Shown here piece after piece: positions 21,491 through 32,726 of a stretch of DNA of 64,000 nucleotides. Positions within the stretch are counted from its first letter, which is position 1. Each line of letters opens with the position of its first letter. This DNA comes from Dactylorhiza incarnata (Eukaryota > Streptophyta > Magnoliopsida > Asparagales > Orchidaceae). Location of the stretch: the NCBI GenBank assembly GCA_033032865.1, contig JAWHQI010000304.1, forward strand, positions 1,649,001-1,713,000. Reading direction: 5' to 3'. The notes under the pieces were generated by a model. The model ran no database searches. It saw only the letters and a program-made list of their open reading frames with translations, and was not told the DNA's origin. The position numbers and the translations under genes were made by a program.

Positions 21491-22191
21491 CGAGCCATCA
21501 GAGGTTGTGTAGTTCGGCGCATCTCCTGATTGAAACTCCATATCATCGGGTATGAGCTGAAAAAGGAGCAAGAGTAAACAAAGAAACTATTATTAATTGA
21601 TCAAGCCAAGCTACCAATACTGATTGGAAAATGCAAAACCAGCATCCAACGCAAAGAGAAACACTGACATGATTTGACACGAAGATCTGCACAGGACCAG
21701 CCTCAGCAAAGAAACCCATCTGCACAACATAAATTTGTGAACTTGAATGATTCAAAACAGATGATGAGCAATCAATCAACCCAGGACAAATGTAAATGTA
21801 TCAGTATTTTATGACAATGAGCTCATAAGTAACCTTATTAACCATGGTGACGACGGCTTCCAGGATTTCCCCCTTGAAGGGTCGGAAAACTACACACTTG
21901 TACTTCACAGGGAAAGTGACAAAGCCCGTGCCCTCTCGGATCAGCCCCTTCCCGATGTCCTCAACGCCTGTAATTGCAACGACGAACCCATGTCTTCCGC
22001 TGCTCCGCAGAAAGGATATGGGCAGGTTAGATTTGGGAATTGTGGAGCAAAAAGAAGGTGGGGAAGTGAAGAGACCTGCATGTACCCTCGATGTCCTTCA
22101 TGAGTTTGGCGACGAGCTTATCTCGAAGATGAGGGCCGAAGTGACGAGGGTGGAGCAGCATATTTCGCTCCAAAAAAATGTGGAAGAACAT
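21491..22191 (-). CDS. NRPB7: RNA polymerase II subunit RPB7-like gene, exons 1-4 (3' end missing)
   Basis: Exons on the minus strand: 22191-22076, 21999-21834, 21719-21669, 21556-21491. They join in frame to 133 residues: [19 protein letters not shown]..., [79 protein letters not shown]. All introns have GT and AG. RPB7 forms the stalk of Pol II with RPB4; the N-terminal RNP-like half and the start of the S1/OB domain are seen. The expected C-terminus (~43 residues, KIQKE...GTRVDATEIF...) is not in the following ~2 kb or elsewhere in the window. Either a very long intron was created by TE insertion or the gene is truncated. Close alternatives are the Pol IV/V paralogues, but the sequence fits the Pol II form well. 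Confidence 0.88.
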
Positions 22192-22224
22192 ATTCCCTGC
22201 GGTAATAAGGGGTTGTTAGGTTAA

Positions 22225-22420
22225 GGTCATGTTCGTTTGGTATGTTTTGATAGAAAGGAATTGGCTTTGGCCGAAAACCTACGGCGCAGAGGTTTTGAAA
22301 TTGGGCCAAAACCAATTCGTGTGTTCGTTACAGGAAGGTTTTCAGCCACAGGAATTGAATTTGCCAATATTTTTGTTCGGTTACAGGATGAAATTCAGAA
22401 ATAGGAATTGATATTACAAC
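22225..22420. repeat. MITE-like fragment near the RPB7 start
   Basis: GTTCGTTTGGTAT... with CCAAAACCAATTC and GGAATTGAA words like those in the 40615-41530 element. The ends are not clear. Confidence 0.3.
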
Positions 22421-22439
22421 TTCGAAAAATGCATTCAAA

Positions 22440-23040
22440 TGACACTCAACATTCACACATAGACACACAAACACAAACATAAACACGCGCATAAACCCAC
22501 ACACAGACACACAAACATAAACACACACAGACACACACATAGACACACAAACACACACATACATGCATAATCACACATACATGCATAATCACACATACAT
22601 AATCACACATACATAATCAGTTAATCACACATACATAATCAGTTAATCACACATACATAATCAGTTAATCACACATACATAATCAGTTAATCACACATAC
22701 ATAGTCAGTTAATCACACATACATAATCAGTTAATCACACATACAGCCTAGACACAAACATTCACACATAGACATACATAATATAAACACAAACATAGAC
22801 ACACAAATAGAGACACAAACACAAACACAAACATAGACACACACATAGACACACACATAGACACACAAACACACACACACATACATACATAGTCACAAAA
22901 ACATGCAATAACATACACATAGACATACATATATAAACACACACAAATACACAAACATTCACACACACAGACACACGCATAAACACATACACACATTCAC
23001 ACACTAACACATAACCACACACACACATCTACATATATAA
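22440..23040. repeat. CA-rich microsatellite with a 22-bp minisatellite
   Basis: Runs of ACACACAAACACAAACATA type throughout. Inside, 22613-22744 holds six copies of a 22-bp unit (AATCAGTTAATCACACATAC plus AT). The Val/Cys-rich minus-strand frames here are repeat artefacts. Confidence 0.9.
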
Positions 23041-24122
23041 AATCCAAAAAAAAAAAATCTAAAACATCTATTGCACAAGAATCTAAAACCTCTACACATA
23101 TAAAACAAAAAACTTTTTTAAATTTTCAACAAGAGCTTCACAATAATGCTACCACAGGAATAAAAACACATAACCATGCTACCAATCTCTTTGTAGGAAC
23201 AAAAAAAATAAATACCTAAACGGAAGAAGGAGGTCGGCCGAAGAGGAGGAAGAAGGCCTTGTAGACGTTCGATGAAGAATATACTCGTTGTCGTCGACGG
23301 AGAGAAGGAGCGGCACTTGACTCGATTAGGTCGCCCGATGAAATGCTCGGACGAAACTGAGCAAGAGAGCTTGAAAACGGGAGAATAGGAGGACCACCTT
23401 GCCGGAGAGGAGTAACTGGACGTTCGTCGAAGAGGAGAAGGGAGAAGTCGCCGGCGAGGAGAAGCTGGATCGTTCGCCGGAGAGAGGCCGGAGAGGCCGC
23501 AACTCGCGAAAAGCTGTCTGTCGAGCTTTTGATCGGTTTTGGGTTAGGGCTTTTTTAAGAGCAATGTTAACAGCACGCCTAATTTGGCTATTAATAGACA
23601 AATTATATTGGCAGCCCAACAAAATTTATTTACACAACGCCTCGTTATTGACACGTCAAAACTCAAATTATATTAACGGCCAAACTCCCACTTCCTCTCA
23701 CACTGTACCGAAGACAACTCTTCCTGCCACTCGCTGCAGGATCCGACTACACACTCTCCCTCTATATCTCCTCGACTACCGTCTCCATGTATCTTGACAC
23801 CGGCCGACAGCAACAATCAGCATCCCAACCCCCAAAACATCAAATTTGAGAGACCTCTGGTTTCTCCATGGAAAACTCGATCTTTCCCCTTTCGGCTCTT
23901 GCAGAGAGACCTCTGGTTTCTCCATTGTGCCACAAAACGGACATGATCAACAAATCTTTAAGGAGAAAAGCAACAGCTTCGTTGTCTCCCAAGAATCTAT
24001 TCACTTTTTTGTGTACACCCTGCACTTTAATGAACTTTTTCGTGGATGATGTTTCATGATCGAAAACTTGTCAAATAATACAACCTTTTGTCCATTTTTG
24101 TTGTTTCATGTGCCCAAAACAG
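23041..24122. other. Unassigned region between the satellite and Copia-1
   Basis: A GC-richer patch (23220-23530) has open frames on both strands, but no recognisable protein. It may be a 5' gene remnant. The rest is AT-rich. Confidence 0.3.
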
Positions 24123-24357
24123 TGTTAATTTTTTTGAAGTAAAAATAAGATACGGTTTTATATATATATATATATATATATAAATTTCGGTTATATATAT
24201 ATATAAATTTTCGGTTATATATTGTTTTGTCTTATTCGGCGGATGGTGCTCTCAAACTCGACCAATGTAATTAGGCGAATGGAGTCTTCATGTAATTTCG
24301 GCGGATGCTATTCGGAAGTTGTCATTCCTGTATTCGGCAGTTCTCTTGGCAGCTGGC

Positions 24358-24404
<47 letters not shown>

Positions 24405-24408
24405 TAGC

Positions 24409-24540
24409 ATTTTCGAACGGGCTACGCCCGTTCTCGATGCGTCGCTGCGGGCTTCGCCCGTAACCAAGCGGGCTTCGCCCGCTTGGCATTCAAGCTAACT
24501 TCGCCCACCCCTGGCTTCGCCCGTAGCCAAACGGGAAAAT
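24409..24540 (-). repeat. Cluster of hairpins at the Helitron 3' end
   Basis: Repeated GGGCTTCGCCCG-type inverted repeats (CGGGCTACGCCCG, GCGGGCTTCGCCCG, CAAGCGGGCTTCGCCCGCTTG). Only the one nearest CTAG is the expected terminal hairpin. Confidence 0.7.
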
Positions 24541-26847
24541 GTCTGTTATATATGTTGTTACTATGGTTCATGAGAAGACTATGATATAGAAAGCAGAAAT
24601 CCAAGAGCAAAGGGAGTTCCTGGACCTATAACATGAGGTTGATGTTACTCTTCTTCCTCAGAAAATGAATGTTGTCCAGTTAATGAAGGTTGGATTAAAA
24701 CTGCTGAATTTCCATTGTTGCGAATATATGCTTGAATGATATTTTACAATGTGTCACAATATAAAAGTGAAATGGTAGCAACTCCATCAGTTAAGGATAA
24801 CGGAAGCATCAGTTGTTTATTATAAAGGCATCATAAAAGTCATCATAGAAGTGTTAAACCACATACCATCAATGCATCATAAAGGCCGATGTCTAATGGA
24901 AATGAAGAGACTATTTCCCTAACCTTATTGACTTTGAACTTGAAAAAAGTAAGACCAACCAGACAATCATTTCATAAATGTGAGAGTTGATGGTGCAGAG
25001 TTATTAAAAAACAAAATCTGAAGGGAGCAAGAGATGTAATGATAACATAAGCAGCACTTGTTTATTATCTTCAATGGAAAGGAAATACCTTTTTCTATTA
25101 ATTGAAAGACATCAAGAGAGTACTCACAAAGACCAAACCATCATTGGCCAACCAACATTTTTCTAAATCTGAATAAAATAGATCCACCTAATATCTACAC
25201 GACTCACCAATCATTGGCCAACCAACATTTCTCAAGTTTTTTTTCACTGATATCACAGAGCATGTTTCATTAAAATTTAAAAAGTAACTTCAACATGAAT
25301 GCGAACTAAAGCTCAATTTGTTTGACCGTTTTATTCTCATTATAATTTTGAAAAAAAAAACTCAAATTAAACGCTACATTTTTGCTAAAAAAACACAATA
25401 AAATGCATGATCTGGGGCAGGCCGGGACCCTTGTCAAATGCCTGCTGCTCAGACGCGGTGGCATTCTGCACGCCCAAAATCGTAGAATTAGACTTCGTTT
25501 CTGGGCTGGAGACTCGAGCTCCAGCCCAACGCTCCGCACAACTCCGCCAAACAAAGCCTTCATCTTCAACCGCCACATCTCTAACCGTCACGGCCCTCAC
25601 AAACCGACTCTAATTCTATGATCTAGAGTTGGTAATTATGGCCGACTTACTACCCTGTCAATAATGGGGTGGTTGCGGTGACGACTGCACCAAAATTGAT
25701 AGGCATAATTAAATGCCAAGCGACTTTTCCTTGTTTTAGGGTTTCAGAAAATTAATTCAGCACTCCCCTCCCCCCATTTCTCTTGTTTTGTTTTTCTCTA
25801 AGCTCAAAGGAGCAGCTTGGTTTGTGTTCATTCAGCCCAAAAGTAATCAAACTCAACTTATGAGATATATATTGGCCTTAATTACCAGGTGAGTTGATTT
25901 TGCTCTTCTTCTTGCAGTAAAACATGCAATTTTTTTAAAGAAACTTTAATTCACTGCATATTGTATCATGTTTATAGGTTGTCATTTCATTATTTTAAAG
26001 CTTTGATGTGTGTAAGATTAATTAAATTTGTGAAAAGAGAATACCTGATCTGTCGGAGAAGTAAGACACTGCGACATAGGTTTAGGAGAAGAAAAGAAGC
26101 ACGCCGGCTATTTTCTTGTGGGCGACATAGCAGGGGAGTGAATGGTAAGATGGCAGCGAGGCTTAAGCAGGCAGGCTCTTTGCTTATGGGAGACAGAGCG
26201 GGCAAGTAACCGAACCGCAAGATGGCAGCGAGGCTTTCTTAGAATGATTTTGAAATTGTGAGGGGGCTGTTGTAGGGCGGTCAAATGATAACTGTGGTTT
26301 TTCGATGTTGGAGTGTGGGAGAGCTATGGGGGATGGGGAAGAACTATGTTTTTTTCAATGTAATTCACATTGACCCGATGGCCAAAGCACAAAGAATGAT
26401 ATATTGTTTATAATATAGTAAACATTGGGAAATTAAATTGGGCATTTTGACAAACACCAAAAGGGCATGCCTGCAAGATACTTAAATAGAGGCAAAAAAT
26501 TCCTTGGGAAGTAAGAGTAAATACATAAATTAGGATACACCTAGATCAGACATCGTTAAAAGAACAATTTAAGCAAACAATTATATGAATTGGTATGGGA
26601 ATAGATTCCAAACAAAGAAATTTAAATCAAGCAAATAAGTGGTGCTGCTCAAAAATTCAATGTAAACAACGTGAACATCTAAACAACATAAACATAGATG
26701 CCCTTTTGGTATGTGTCAAAATGCCCAATTTTGATGTCTGTAAATGAACATATAAAAAAAGTGAAATCTGTATTGGTAGATATATTCTAACTCCGTTAAG
26801 TGAACTCCAAATTACCGATTGCATTGAAGAGAGCTCTGTCGTGCAAT

Positions 26848-27240
26848 TTAATAAATACATAAAAGAATAGAATAGTAGCATTGTCCATCTACTTGGAGGA
26901 ACTCCATGGATAGGAACCATATGAAGGTAAAGGAAAATATTATAATGAGAAGGAAAAGGGGTGGGGAGAAGTTCCAGTGAGTGAGGAAAATACCTGGAAA
27001 CAAACCCAAATCAAAGAAGGAGAAGGAGAGATGATGTATACCTTGCGTCTGATGGAGTTGAGAGAGGAGTGGGGAGAAGTTTGTTGCTCCGGTTGTGATC
27101 GTAGCCACCACACATAAACTGCAAGCAAGAAAGAGGGGCATAAACATAGAGTGAGGGAAGAAATGTATTACAAAAAGATAAAAAGAAAGAGGGGAGTGGA
27201 GGAATTTCATGCCGATGATGTCCGTGTCCGCCTTCCGCAA
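26848..27240 (-). other. Gene-like segment in the Helitron
   Basis: A 130-codon frame (MRKADTDIIGMKFLHSPL...) downstream of a GC-rich leader (27250-27470), looking like a captured 5' exon region. No family recognised; the Phe/Leu-rich tail may be intron. Confidence 0.25.
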
Positions 27241-28415
27241 GGAGGCCTATCAGAAGAATCGATCTGGCTTCGTAAGAAGGAATATGTTGCTGTGAAGACG
27301 GCGAATTGGAGGGAGGGCTTCATCTGCGGCGTCGGCGTCGGCAGAAGTTGCAGGACGGATGTGCGTTCGAGAGGGGAGCGCGAGATTTGTCGAGGAGCTG
27401 ACCTAAAGCGAGGCGAGTGTAGAGGCGTATTTCATTTTGTCGTGGATTTAACCTAAGGGAGGAGTGCGTGAGTTCTAGAACCGACAGTCTAGCGAGCACG
27501 AAGAGGCGAAAGCAAATGACCTAGACTTTGCGAGAGGATGCAGATCGCGGGTTTGAGGAGGAAAAATGGCGGACTGCAGGCGAGGCGGAGTCGGAGGGGG
27601 TGGCGGGCCGATTCGTGGGATCTGCGACTGGAAGTGGCATCAGCGTCGAGCGAGGCGCGGAGAGAAGCAAAATGTAGTGTCTTGTTATTTTATTGCGGGC
27701 CTTCGGCATGGAGAGCGGAACGAAAGCGGCCAAGCACTGATATATTGGATAGCATTAGATCGAACCAACGACTAATATTAAAACTGCGGTGTGACTTTGA
27801 AGATATGCATATTGATTTATATAATAAAGATATCTCGGATATATTTCTACCAAATAACTTCCTAGTCAGCTTGAACTTCTCCCGTCCAAAAACAAAAAAA
27901 ACGCCCTAGCTGCAGGCCCGATTCTCATCTTCTCCCTCGTCAAGGTTCTCGCCGCTGTTGCAAGAAGAGGATCTCCTCCCTCCCCGGCGAGAAGCGGCCG
28001 CCTGAATAGTGTTCTCCGGCCATCTGGTTTTCAGCGCTGCAGAATCAAGTTGTAGAGAGAGGATCTTCTCTCTAAGATTGCCATCGCCTCGGACCTCCGT
28101 TTTCAGTGTTCTTTGGTTCTATCCTGTAGCCGTCGACGAGATCTACGTCGTGGTGTAGCTGGTTCGTCGAAACAGTGCGGTGTGAAGGCTGAAGGAGGAC
28201 TTGAAGATTTATCTGTTTTCGTTTTTTTTATTTCCTGTATTTGTTCTTGTGGATTTTATTCGGAACCATACAATCGTATAAATCGCGGTGTATGTTCGGT
28301 TATTTTACTGTGTGGTTGTAGCGAACTTATATCCTTGATTTCAAGTGTTTCCTGCATTGTTCTGGTGATTTTTCTTCTGGTGGTTATGCACGTCCTGGGC
28401 TTTGGATTTTTCACA

Positions 28416-28427
28416 TGGTATCAGAGC
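28416..28427 (+). other. Primer binding site of Copia-1
   Basis: TGGTATCAGAGC directly after the LTR end, the exact plant initiator tRNA-Met site. Confidence 0.93.
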
Positions 28428-31400
28428 TACTTGTTGGGGGAAGATCTGTGGGAGGTTGTTGGCGGTGATGGACAGGAGGAAGTTATTGCGGTCGGGGACA
28501 ACGGTCCAGCGGTGAGGGCCTGGAAGAAAACAAACGCGAAGGCCGAGTTTACGCTCAAACGGGCAATATCTCCGGATTTGTTTGATCATATCATCGGGTG
28601 CAAGTCGGCTTCAGAGATTTGGAGGTCGTTGGATGGTTTGTTCAACAAGAAGAACGTCGCAAGGTTGCAGTTCTTGGAGAATGAGTTGGCGAAGGCCAAT
28701 CAGGGGGAGTTGTCGATTTCAGTCTTCTTTCTGAAGATGAAGAACCTGTGCGCGGAGATATCTGCGTTGGATCCGGATGAGCCAATCTCGGAGGCTAAGT
28801 TGAAGAGGCATATTATTCGCGGTCTGCGGAAGGAGTGTGTGCCCTTCATTACTTCGGTGCAGGGGTGGGATACTCAACCATCTTTGTTGGAGTTGGAGAA
28901 CTTGTTGGCTTCGCAGGAGAGCTTGGCAAGACAGATGTCTGGTTGCTCTATTTCTGGGGGAGAAAGTGAGGTCCTATTCTCAGGGAAGAAGAATTGGGAT
29001 AGGCGGAAGAAGAAGAACATGGGGGAAGGATCTTCTACCTCATCACATGGAGATGGAGGCAAGTTTCCTCCAAGGTCTGATGGAGGGCAGAAGGGGCTCA
29101 AATGCTTTAGGTGCAATAAACCGGATCATTTTAAAAGAGATTGCAAGGTGAATTTGAAGTCGGGGCACGTAGCGGAGAAAGGAGAAGGTTCCAAGGATGA
29201 AGAAGAATGGGGGAATTGTTTCTTGCCAGAAATGACGGCAACGTCGGTGGATGCCTTGGCCTCCATAAATTTTCAGGATGATTGGATTGTTGATTCAGAG
29301 TGCGGTCATCACCTCACCGGCGATGAGTCAAAGTTCTCCTCCCTTCAGGCTTATGAGGGGAATGATGCTATAGTGACGGCGGATGATTCAGTGCATGCGG
29401 TGGAGGAGGGGACGGTTACCTTGAGCAGTGATGGGAGTGCACTCAAGTTGAAGAGTGTTTATCATGTGCCAGGTATGAAGAAGAACCTCTTCTCAGTGAC
29501 AAATGCAGTGGATGCAGGCTACCATGTTTTGTTCGGGCCGAAGGAGGTAAAGTTCTTAAAAAAATTCTCTGCGGTGAAGGCGGATATCACTCACACCGGG
29601 AGGCGTGTGAAGGACTTGTTTGTGCTCTCTACAAACTCATATGTGAACAAGATGAAGACCAATGATAGTGCGGTGATCTGGCATGAAAGGTTGGGTCATG
29701 TGGGGATGGATAAGTTGAAAGCTATGGTGGCAAGAGGCCTTGTGAAAGACCTACCTAGCTTGTCTTCGTTTGGTGACGGTCATGTTTGTGAAGGATGTCA
29801 ATTTGGGAAAGTTCATCGCCTCCCATTTGACAGGTCTCTTTCCAGGAGCAAGGCGTCATTGGATTGTATTCATGATGACTTGATGGGACCGTGTGCTACA
29901 CCCACATACTCAGGAAACCGGTACATGCTTGTACTTGTAGATGACTTCTCACGGTACACGTGGGTGTATTTTGTGAAAGAGAAGTCGGAGGTCTTCAAGA
30001 AGTTCATGGAGTTTAAGGAGAAAGTTGAAGGCGTGCTGAAGTTGCGGATAAAAAAGTTGAGAACGGACAATGGAGGGGAGTTTACTTCTAACGAGTTCTC
30101 TACTTTTTGCAGGAAGCACGGTATCAGGCGAGAGTTGTCATGTGCTCATACTAAGCAACAGAATGGAGTAGCGGAGAGGAAGATTCGGCACTTAGCGGAA
30201 ACATGCAAGTGTTGGCTGCATACGAAGGGCATACCCAAAGCCTTATGGGCAGAGGGAATGACTTGCGCGGCGTATGTGATCAACAGGTTGCCGCAAAGTC
30301 CGATTGAGCTGAAGTCTCCACACGAGATGATGTTTGGAGAGAAGCCGAGTGTGAAGCACATGCGGGTGTTTGGAGCTACTTGCTTTGTGCATGTTCCTGA
30401 TGCTCTCAGAACCAAGTTGGATGCGAAGGCACGAAAGTGCATATTCATTGGCTATGACGAGCGGAAGAAGGGATGGAAGTGCATGGATCCACAGACACAT
30501 CGGTGCATCGTCTCTCGTGACGTGGTGTTCAACGAGCTGATTTCATATCAGGGAGTTTCTACTGTTGCTCTGGAGGAGAGTTCAGGAGAAAGAAGAGAAG
30601 AAAGAGTTACTGACGACTCTTTGGTGGAGTTACCTGTGTCCCCAGGTGCTCCTATTTCATCAGGCTTCAGGTCAGGTGCTTCGGGTTCTGGAAGCAGGGG
30701 GAGCGACGCTCCAAGTTATTCTGGCGGGGGAGCTAGTAGTGATGATGTTGATGGAGCGGTGGAGAGTGGTTCGTCTTTGCGGAGGTCGAAGAGGACTATC
30801 GTCCCACCGGCTCGCTACAGGGAAAGTAATCTTGTTAGCATGTGTTCGTGCTTCTTTGCAAGACCTCTTGACGAGCGGGAGCCGTCACGATTTGAGGAAG
30901 CCACTGGAGTGAAGGAGTGGGAAGATGCCATGGATGAGGAAATGCTTGCCCTCTGGACGAATGAAACTTGGGACCTTGTGCCCAAGGTTGATGGTGTTAC
31001 TCCTGTCACTTGCAAGTGGGTGTATAAGATCAAGAAGAAGGCGGACGGCAGTGTAGAGCGGTACAAGGCTCGCCTTGTTGCTCGGGGATTCTCACAGCAG
31101 TACGGGGAAGACTATGACGAGACATTCAGCCCGGTGGCGAAGATGACTTCGGTGCGGGTGGTGATTGCGTTGGCGGCGTGCCAAAGTTGGAAATTGTGGC
31201 AACTCGACGTGAAGAACGCCTTTCTTTACGGCGAGATTGACAAGGATATTTTTATGGAGCAACCACCCGGATATGTTTCGAAGTCACATCTGGAGTATGT
31301 CTGTAAGTTGAAGAAGGCCCTTTATGGGTTGAAGCAGGCGCCTCGAGCGTGGTTTGGAAAGATTACAGAATACTTGTTGTTTTGCGGGTACTATGCATCG

Positions 31401-32426
31401 GACTCCGACTCGAGTCTGTTTGTGAAGAAGAAGGGTGGACTTCATGTACTTGTGTTGTTGTATGTCGACGATATGATCGTGACAGGGAATGACGACGGAG
31501 AGGTGGCAATGCTTAGGGCGGAGCTATCAATCCGGATCGAAATGAAGGATTTGGGGGAGCTTCACCATTTCCTTGGTATTGAAGTGGAGAGGAAGAAGAG
31601 TGGGGTGCTGATTTCTCAGAAAGGCTATGCGGAGCGGATCGTGGAGAGATTCAGCATGGCGGATGGAAAGCGCTGCTCTACTCCACTTGAAGTTGGAGTG
31701 AAACTTCGTCGGGATGAAGGAAGGATCTTGTCTGATCCTAAGCCTTTCTGGGCTCTGATAAGCAGTTTGATCTATTTGACGATCACTCGACCGGATATCT
31801 CGTTTGCGGTTGGCCGAGTGAGTCGCTACATGCAGGAGCCTAGGAAGCCTCATCTGGAGGCGGCGAAGGGGATTTTGAAATATGTTAAGTCAACCTCGGA
31901 TATGGGGTTGTTCTTTGGAAGAGACACCGGTTTCAATCTACATGGGTTCACGGATGCCGACTACGGAGGAGATACTGACGATCGGAAGTCGACGTCGGAG
32001 TACGTCTTTATGTGCGGTTCGACGGCGATCTCGTGGTGTAGTAAGAAGCAGGACTCGGTGTCTATCTCCACCACTGAGGCGGAGTACAAGGCGTCGTCCT
32101 TGGCGGCTCAGGAATGCATTTGGTTGCGCAGGTTGGTGGAGGATGTTTATGAAAAAGTTTGCAGTCCTACTTTGCTCCGCGGCGACAATGAAAGTGAGCT
32201 GAAGCTTGTTACAAACCCTGTTTGTCACGCGCGGACAAAGCATATCGAGATCGAGCACCATTTTATTTGGGAGAAAGTACTCGGTGGATCTCTTGCCGTG
32301 GAGTATGTTCAGAGTCAGGACAACGTCGCCGACATCTTCACGAAGCCTCTGTCTAAGGGGCTGTTTGAGCGCCTTCGCGGGCTGCTCGGACTTGTATCTT
32401 ATTTTCACTTCAAGGGGGAGTGTTAA
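28416..32426 (+). CDS. Copia-1 gag-pol, lacking the gag start
   Basis: Open from the primer site to TAA at 32424-32426; the frame extends back into the LTR to an ATG at 28113, so the first 101 residues of that ORF are LTR. In ORF numbering: gag (SYLLGEDLWEVV on), CCHC knuckle CFRCNKPDHFKRDC (~331), protease VDSECGHH (~392; the usual DSG is DSE), GAG-pre-integrase and integrase (HVCEGCQFGK; DDLMGP; RTDNGGEF ~650; NGVAERK), RT (DVKNAFLYG; YVDDMIVTG ~1116) and RNase H (TDADYGGD; STTEAEYK ~1320; KTKHIEIEHHF-like end). The ~45 N-terminal gag residues seen in Copia-2 are missing, so no natural start exists. Confidence 0.88.
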   Translation, partial: WYQSYLLGEDLWEVVGGDGQEEVIAVGDNGPAVRAWKKTNAKAEFTLKRAISPDLFDHIIGCKSASEIWRSLDGLFNKKNVARLQFLENELAKANQGELSISVFFLKMKNLCAEISALDPDEPISEAKLKRHIIRGLRKECVPFITSVQGWDTQPSLLELENLLASQESLARQMSGCSISGGESEVLFSGKKNWDRRKKKNMGEGSSTSSHGDGGKFPPRSDGGQKGLKCFRCNKPDHFKRDCKVNLKSGHVAEKGEGSKDEEEWGNCFLPEMTATSVDALASINFQDDWIVDSECGHHLTGDESKFSSLQAYEGNDAIVTADDSVHAVEEGTVTLSSDGSALKLKSVYHVPGMKKNLFSVTNAVDAGYHVLFGPKEVKFLKKFSAVKADITHTGRRVKDLFVLSTNSYVNKMKTNDSAVIWHERLGHVGMDKLKAMVARGLVKDLPSLSSFGDGHVCEGCQFGKVHRLPFDRSLSRSKASLDCIHDDLMGPCATPTYSGNRYMLVLVDDFSRYTWVYFVKEKSEVFKKFMEFKEKVEGVLKLRIKKLRTDNGGEFTSNEFSTFCRKHGIRRELSCAHTKQQNGVAERKIRHLAETCKCWLHTKGIPKALWAEGMTCAAYVINRLPQSPIELKSPHEMMFGEKPSVKHMRVFGATCFVHVPDALRTKLDAKARKCIFIGYDERKKGWKCMDPQTHRCIVSRDVVFNELISYQGVSTVALEESSGERREERVTDDSLVELPVSPGAPISSGFRSGASGSGSRGSDAPSYSGGGASSDDVDGAVESGSSLRRSKRTIVPPARYRESNLVSMCSCFFARPLDEREPSRFEEATGVKEWEDAMDEEMLALWTNETWDLVPKVDGVTPVTCKWVYKIKKKADGSVERYKARLVARGFSQQYGEDYDETFSPVAKMTSVRVVIALAACQSWKLWQLDVKNAFLYGEIDKDIFMEQPPGYVSKSHLEYVCKLKKALYGLKQAPRAWFGKITEYLLFCGYYASDSDSSLFVKKKGGLHVLVLLYVDDMIVTGNDDGEVAMLRAELSIRIEMKDLGELHHFLGIEVERKKSGVLISQKGYAERIVERFSMADGKRCSTPLEVGVKLRRDEGRILSDPKPFWALISSLIYLTITRPDISFAVGRVSRYMQEPRKPHLEAAKGILKYVKSTSDMGLFFGRDTGFNLHGFTDADYGGDTDDRKSTSEYVFMCGSTAISWCSKKQDSVSISTTEAEYKASSLAAQECIWLRRLVEDVYEKVCSPTLLRGDNESELKLVTNPVCHARTKHIEIEHHFIWEKVLGGSLAVEYVQSQDNVADIFTKPLSKGLFERLRGLLGLVSYFHFKGEC
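32410..32420 (+). other. Polypurine tract of Copia-1
   Basis: TCAAGGGGGAG just before the 3' LTR. The pol stop codon lies four to six bases into the LTR. Confidence 0.8.
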
Positions 32427-32484
32427 TTTTTTTTTGAAGTAAAAATAAGATACGGTTATATATATATATATATATAAATTTCGG

Positions 32485-32522
<38 letters not shown>

Positions 32523-32674
32523 TTTCGGTTATATATTGTTTTGTCTTATTCGGCGGATGGTGCTCTCAAACTCGACCAATGCAATTAGGCGAATAGAGTC
32601 TTCAGGCAATTTCGGCGGATGCTATTCGGAAGTTGCCATTCCTGTATTCGGCAGTTCTCTTGATAGTAGCTGGC

Positions 32675-32726
<52 letters not shown>

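Larger units (their letters stand above)
24404..27830 (-). mobile_element. Non-autonomous Helitron, 3427 bp
   Basis: On the minus strand the 5' end is TCTTTATTATATAAATC (27830 down). The 3' end is a GC hairpin (AACGGGCGTAGCCCGTT) then CGAAAATG and CTAG (24407-24404). It lies between A and T, as Helitrons do, without target duplication. The 3' LTR of the host Copia gives the empty site. No Rep/helicase coding region is seen, so it is non-autonomous. It carries gene-like GC-rich pieces (25385-25620; 26850-27740) of unknown origin. Confidence 0.85.
24123..28415 (+). repeat. Copia-1 5' LTR (interrupted)
   Basis: Starts TGTTAATTTTTTTGAAGT, ends GGATTTTTCACA. The parts 24123-24403 and 27831-28415 together match the 3' LTR. 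Long TA microsatellites (24160-24181, 24361-24400) lie beside the insertion point. Confidence 0.9.

Noticed and set aside
22748..23028. Val/Cys-rich minus ORFs
   Set aside because: Translations of a CA/TG microsatellite.
28113..28415. Start of Copia-1 gag-pol at 28113
   Set aside because: This part is the 5' LTR; the open frame crosses the primer site only because the gag start was deleted.
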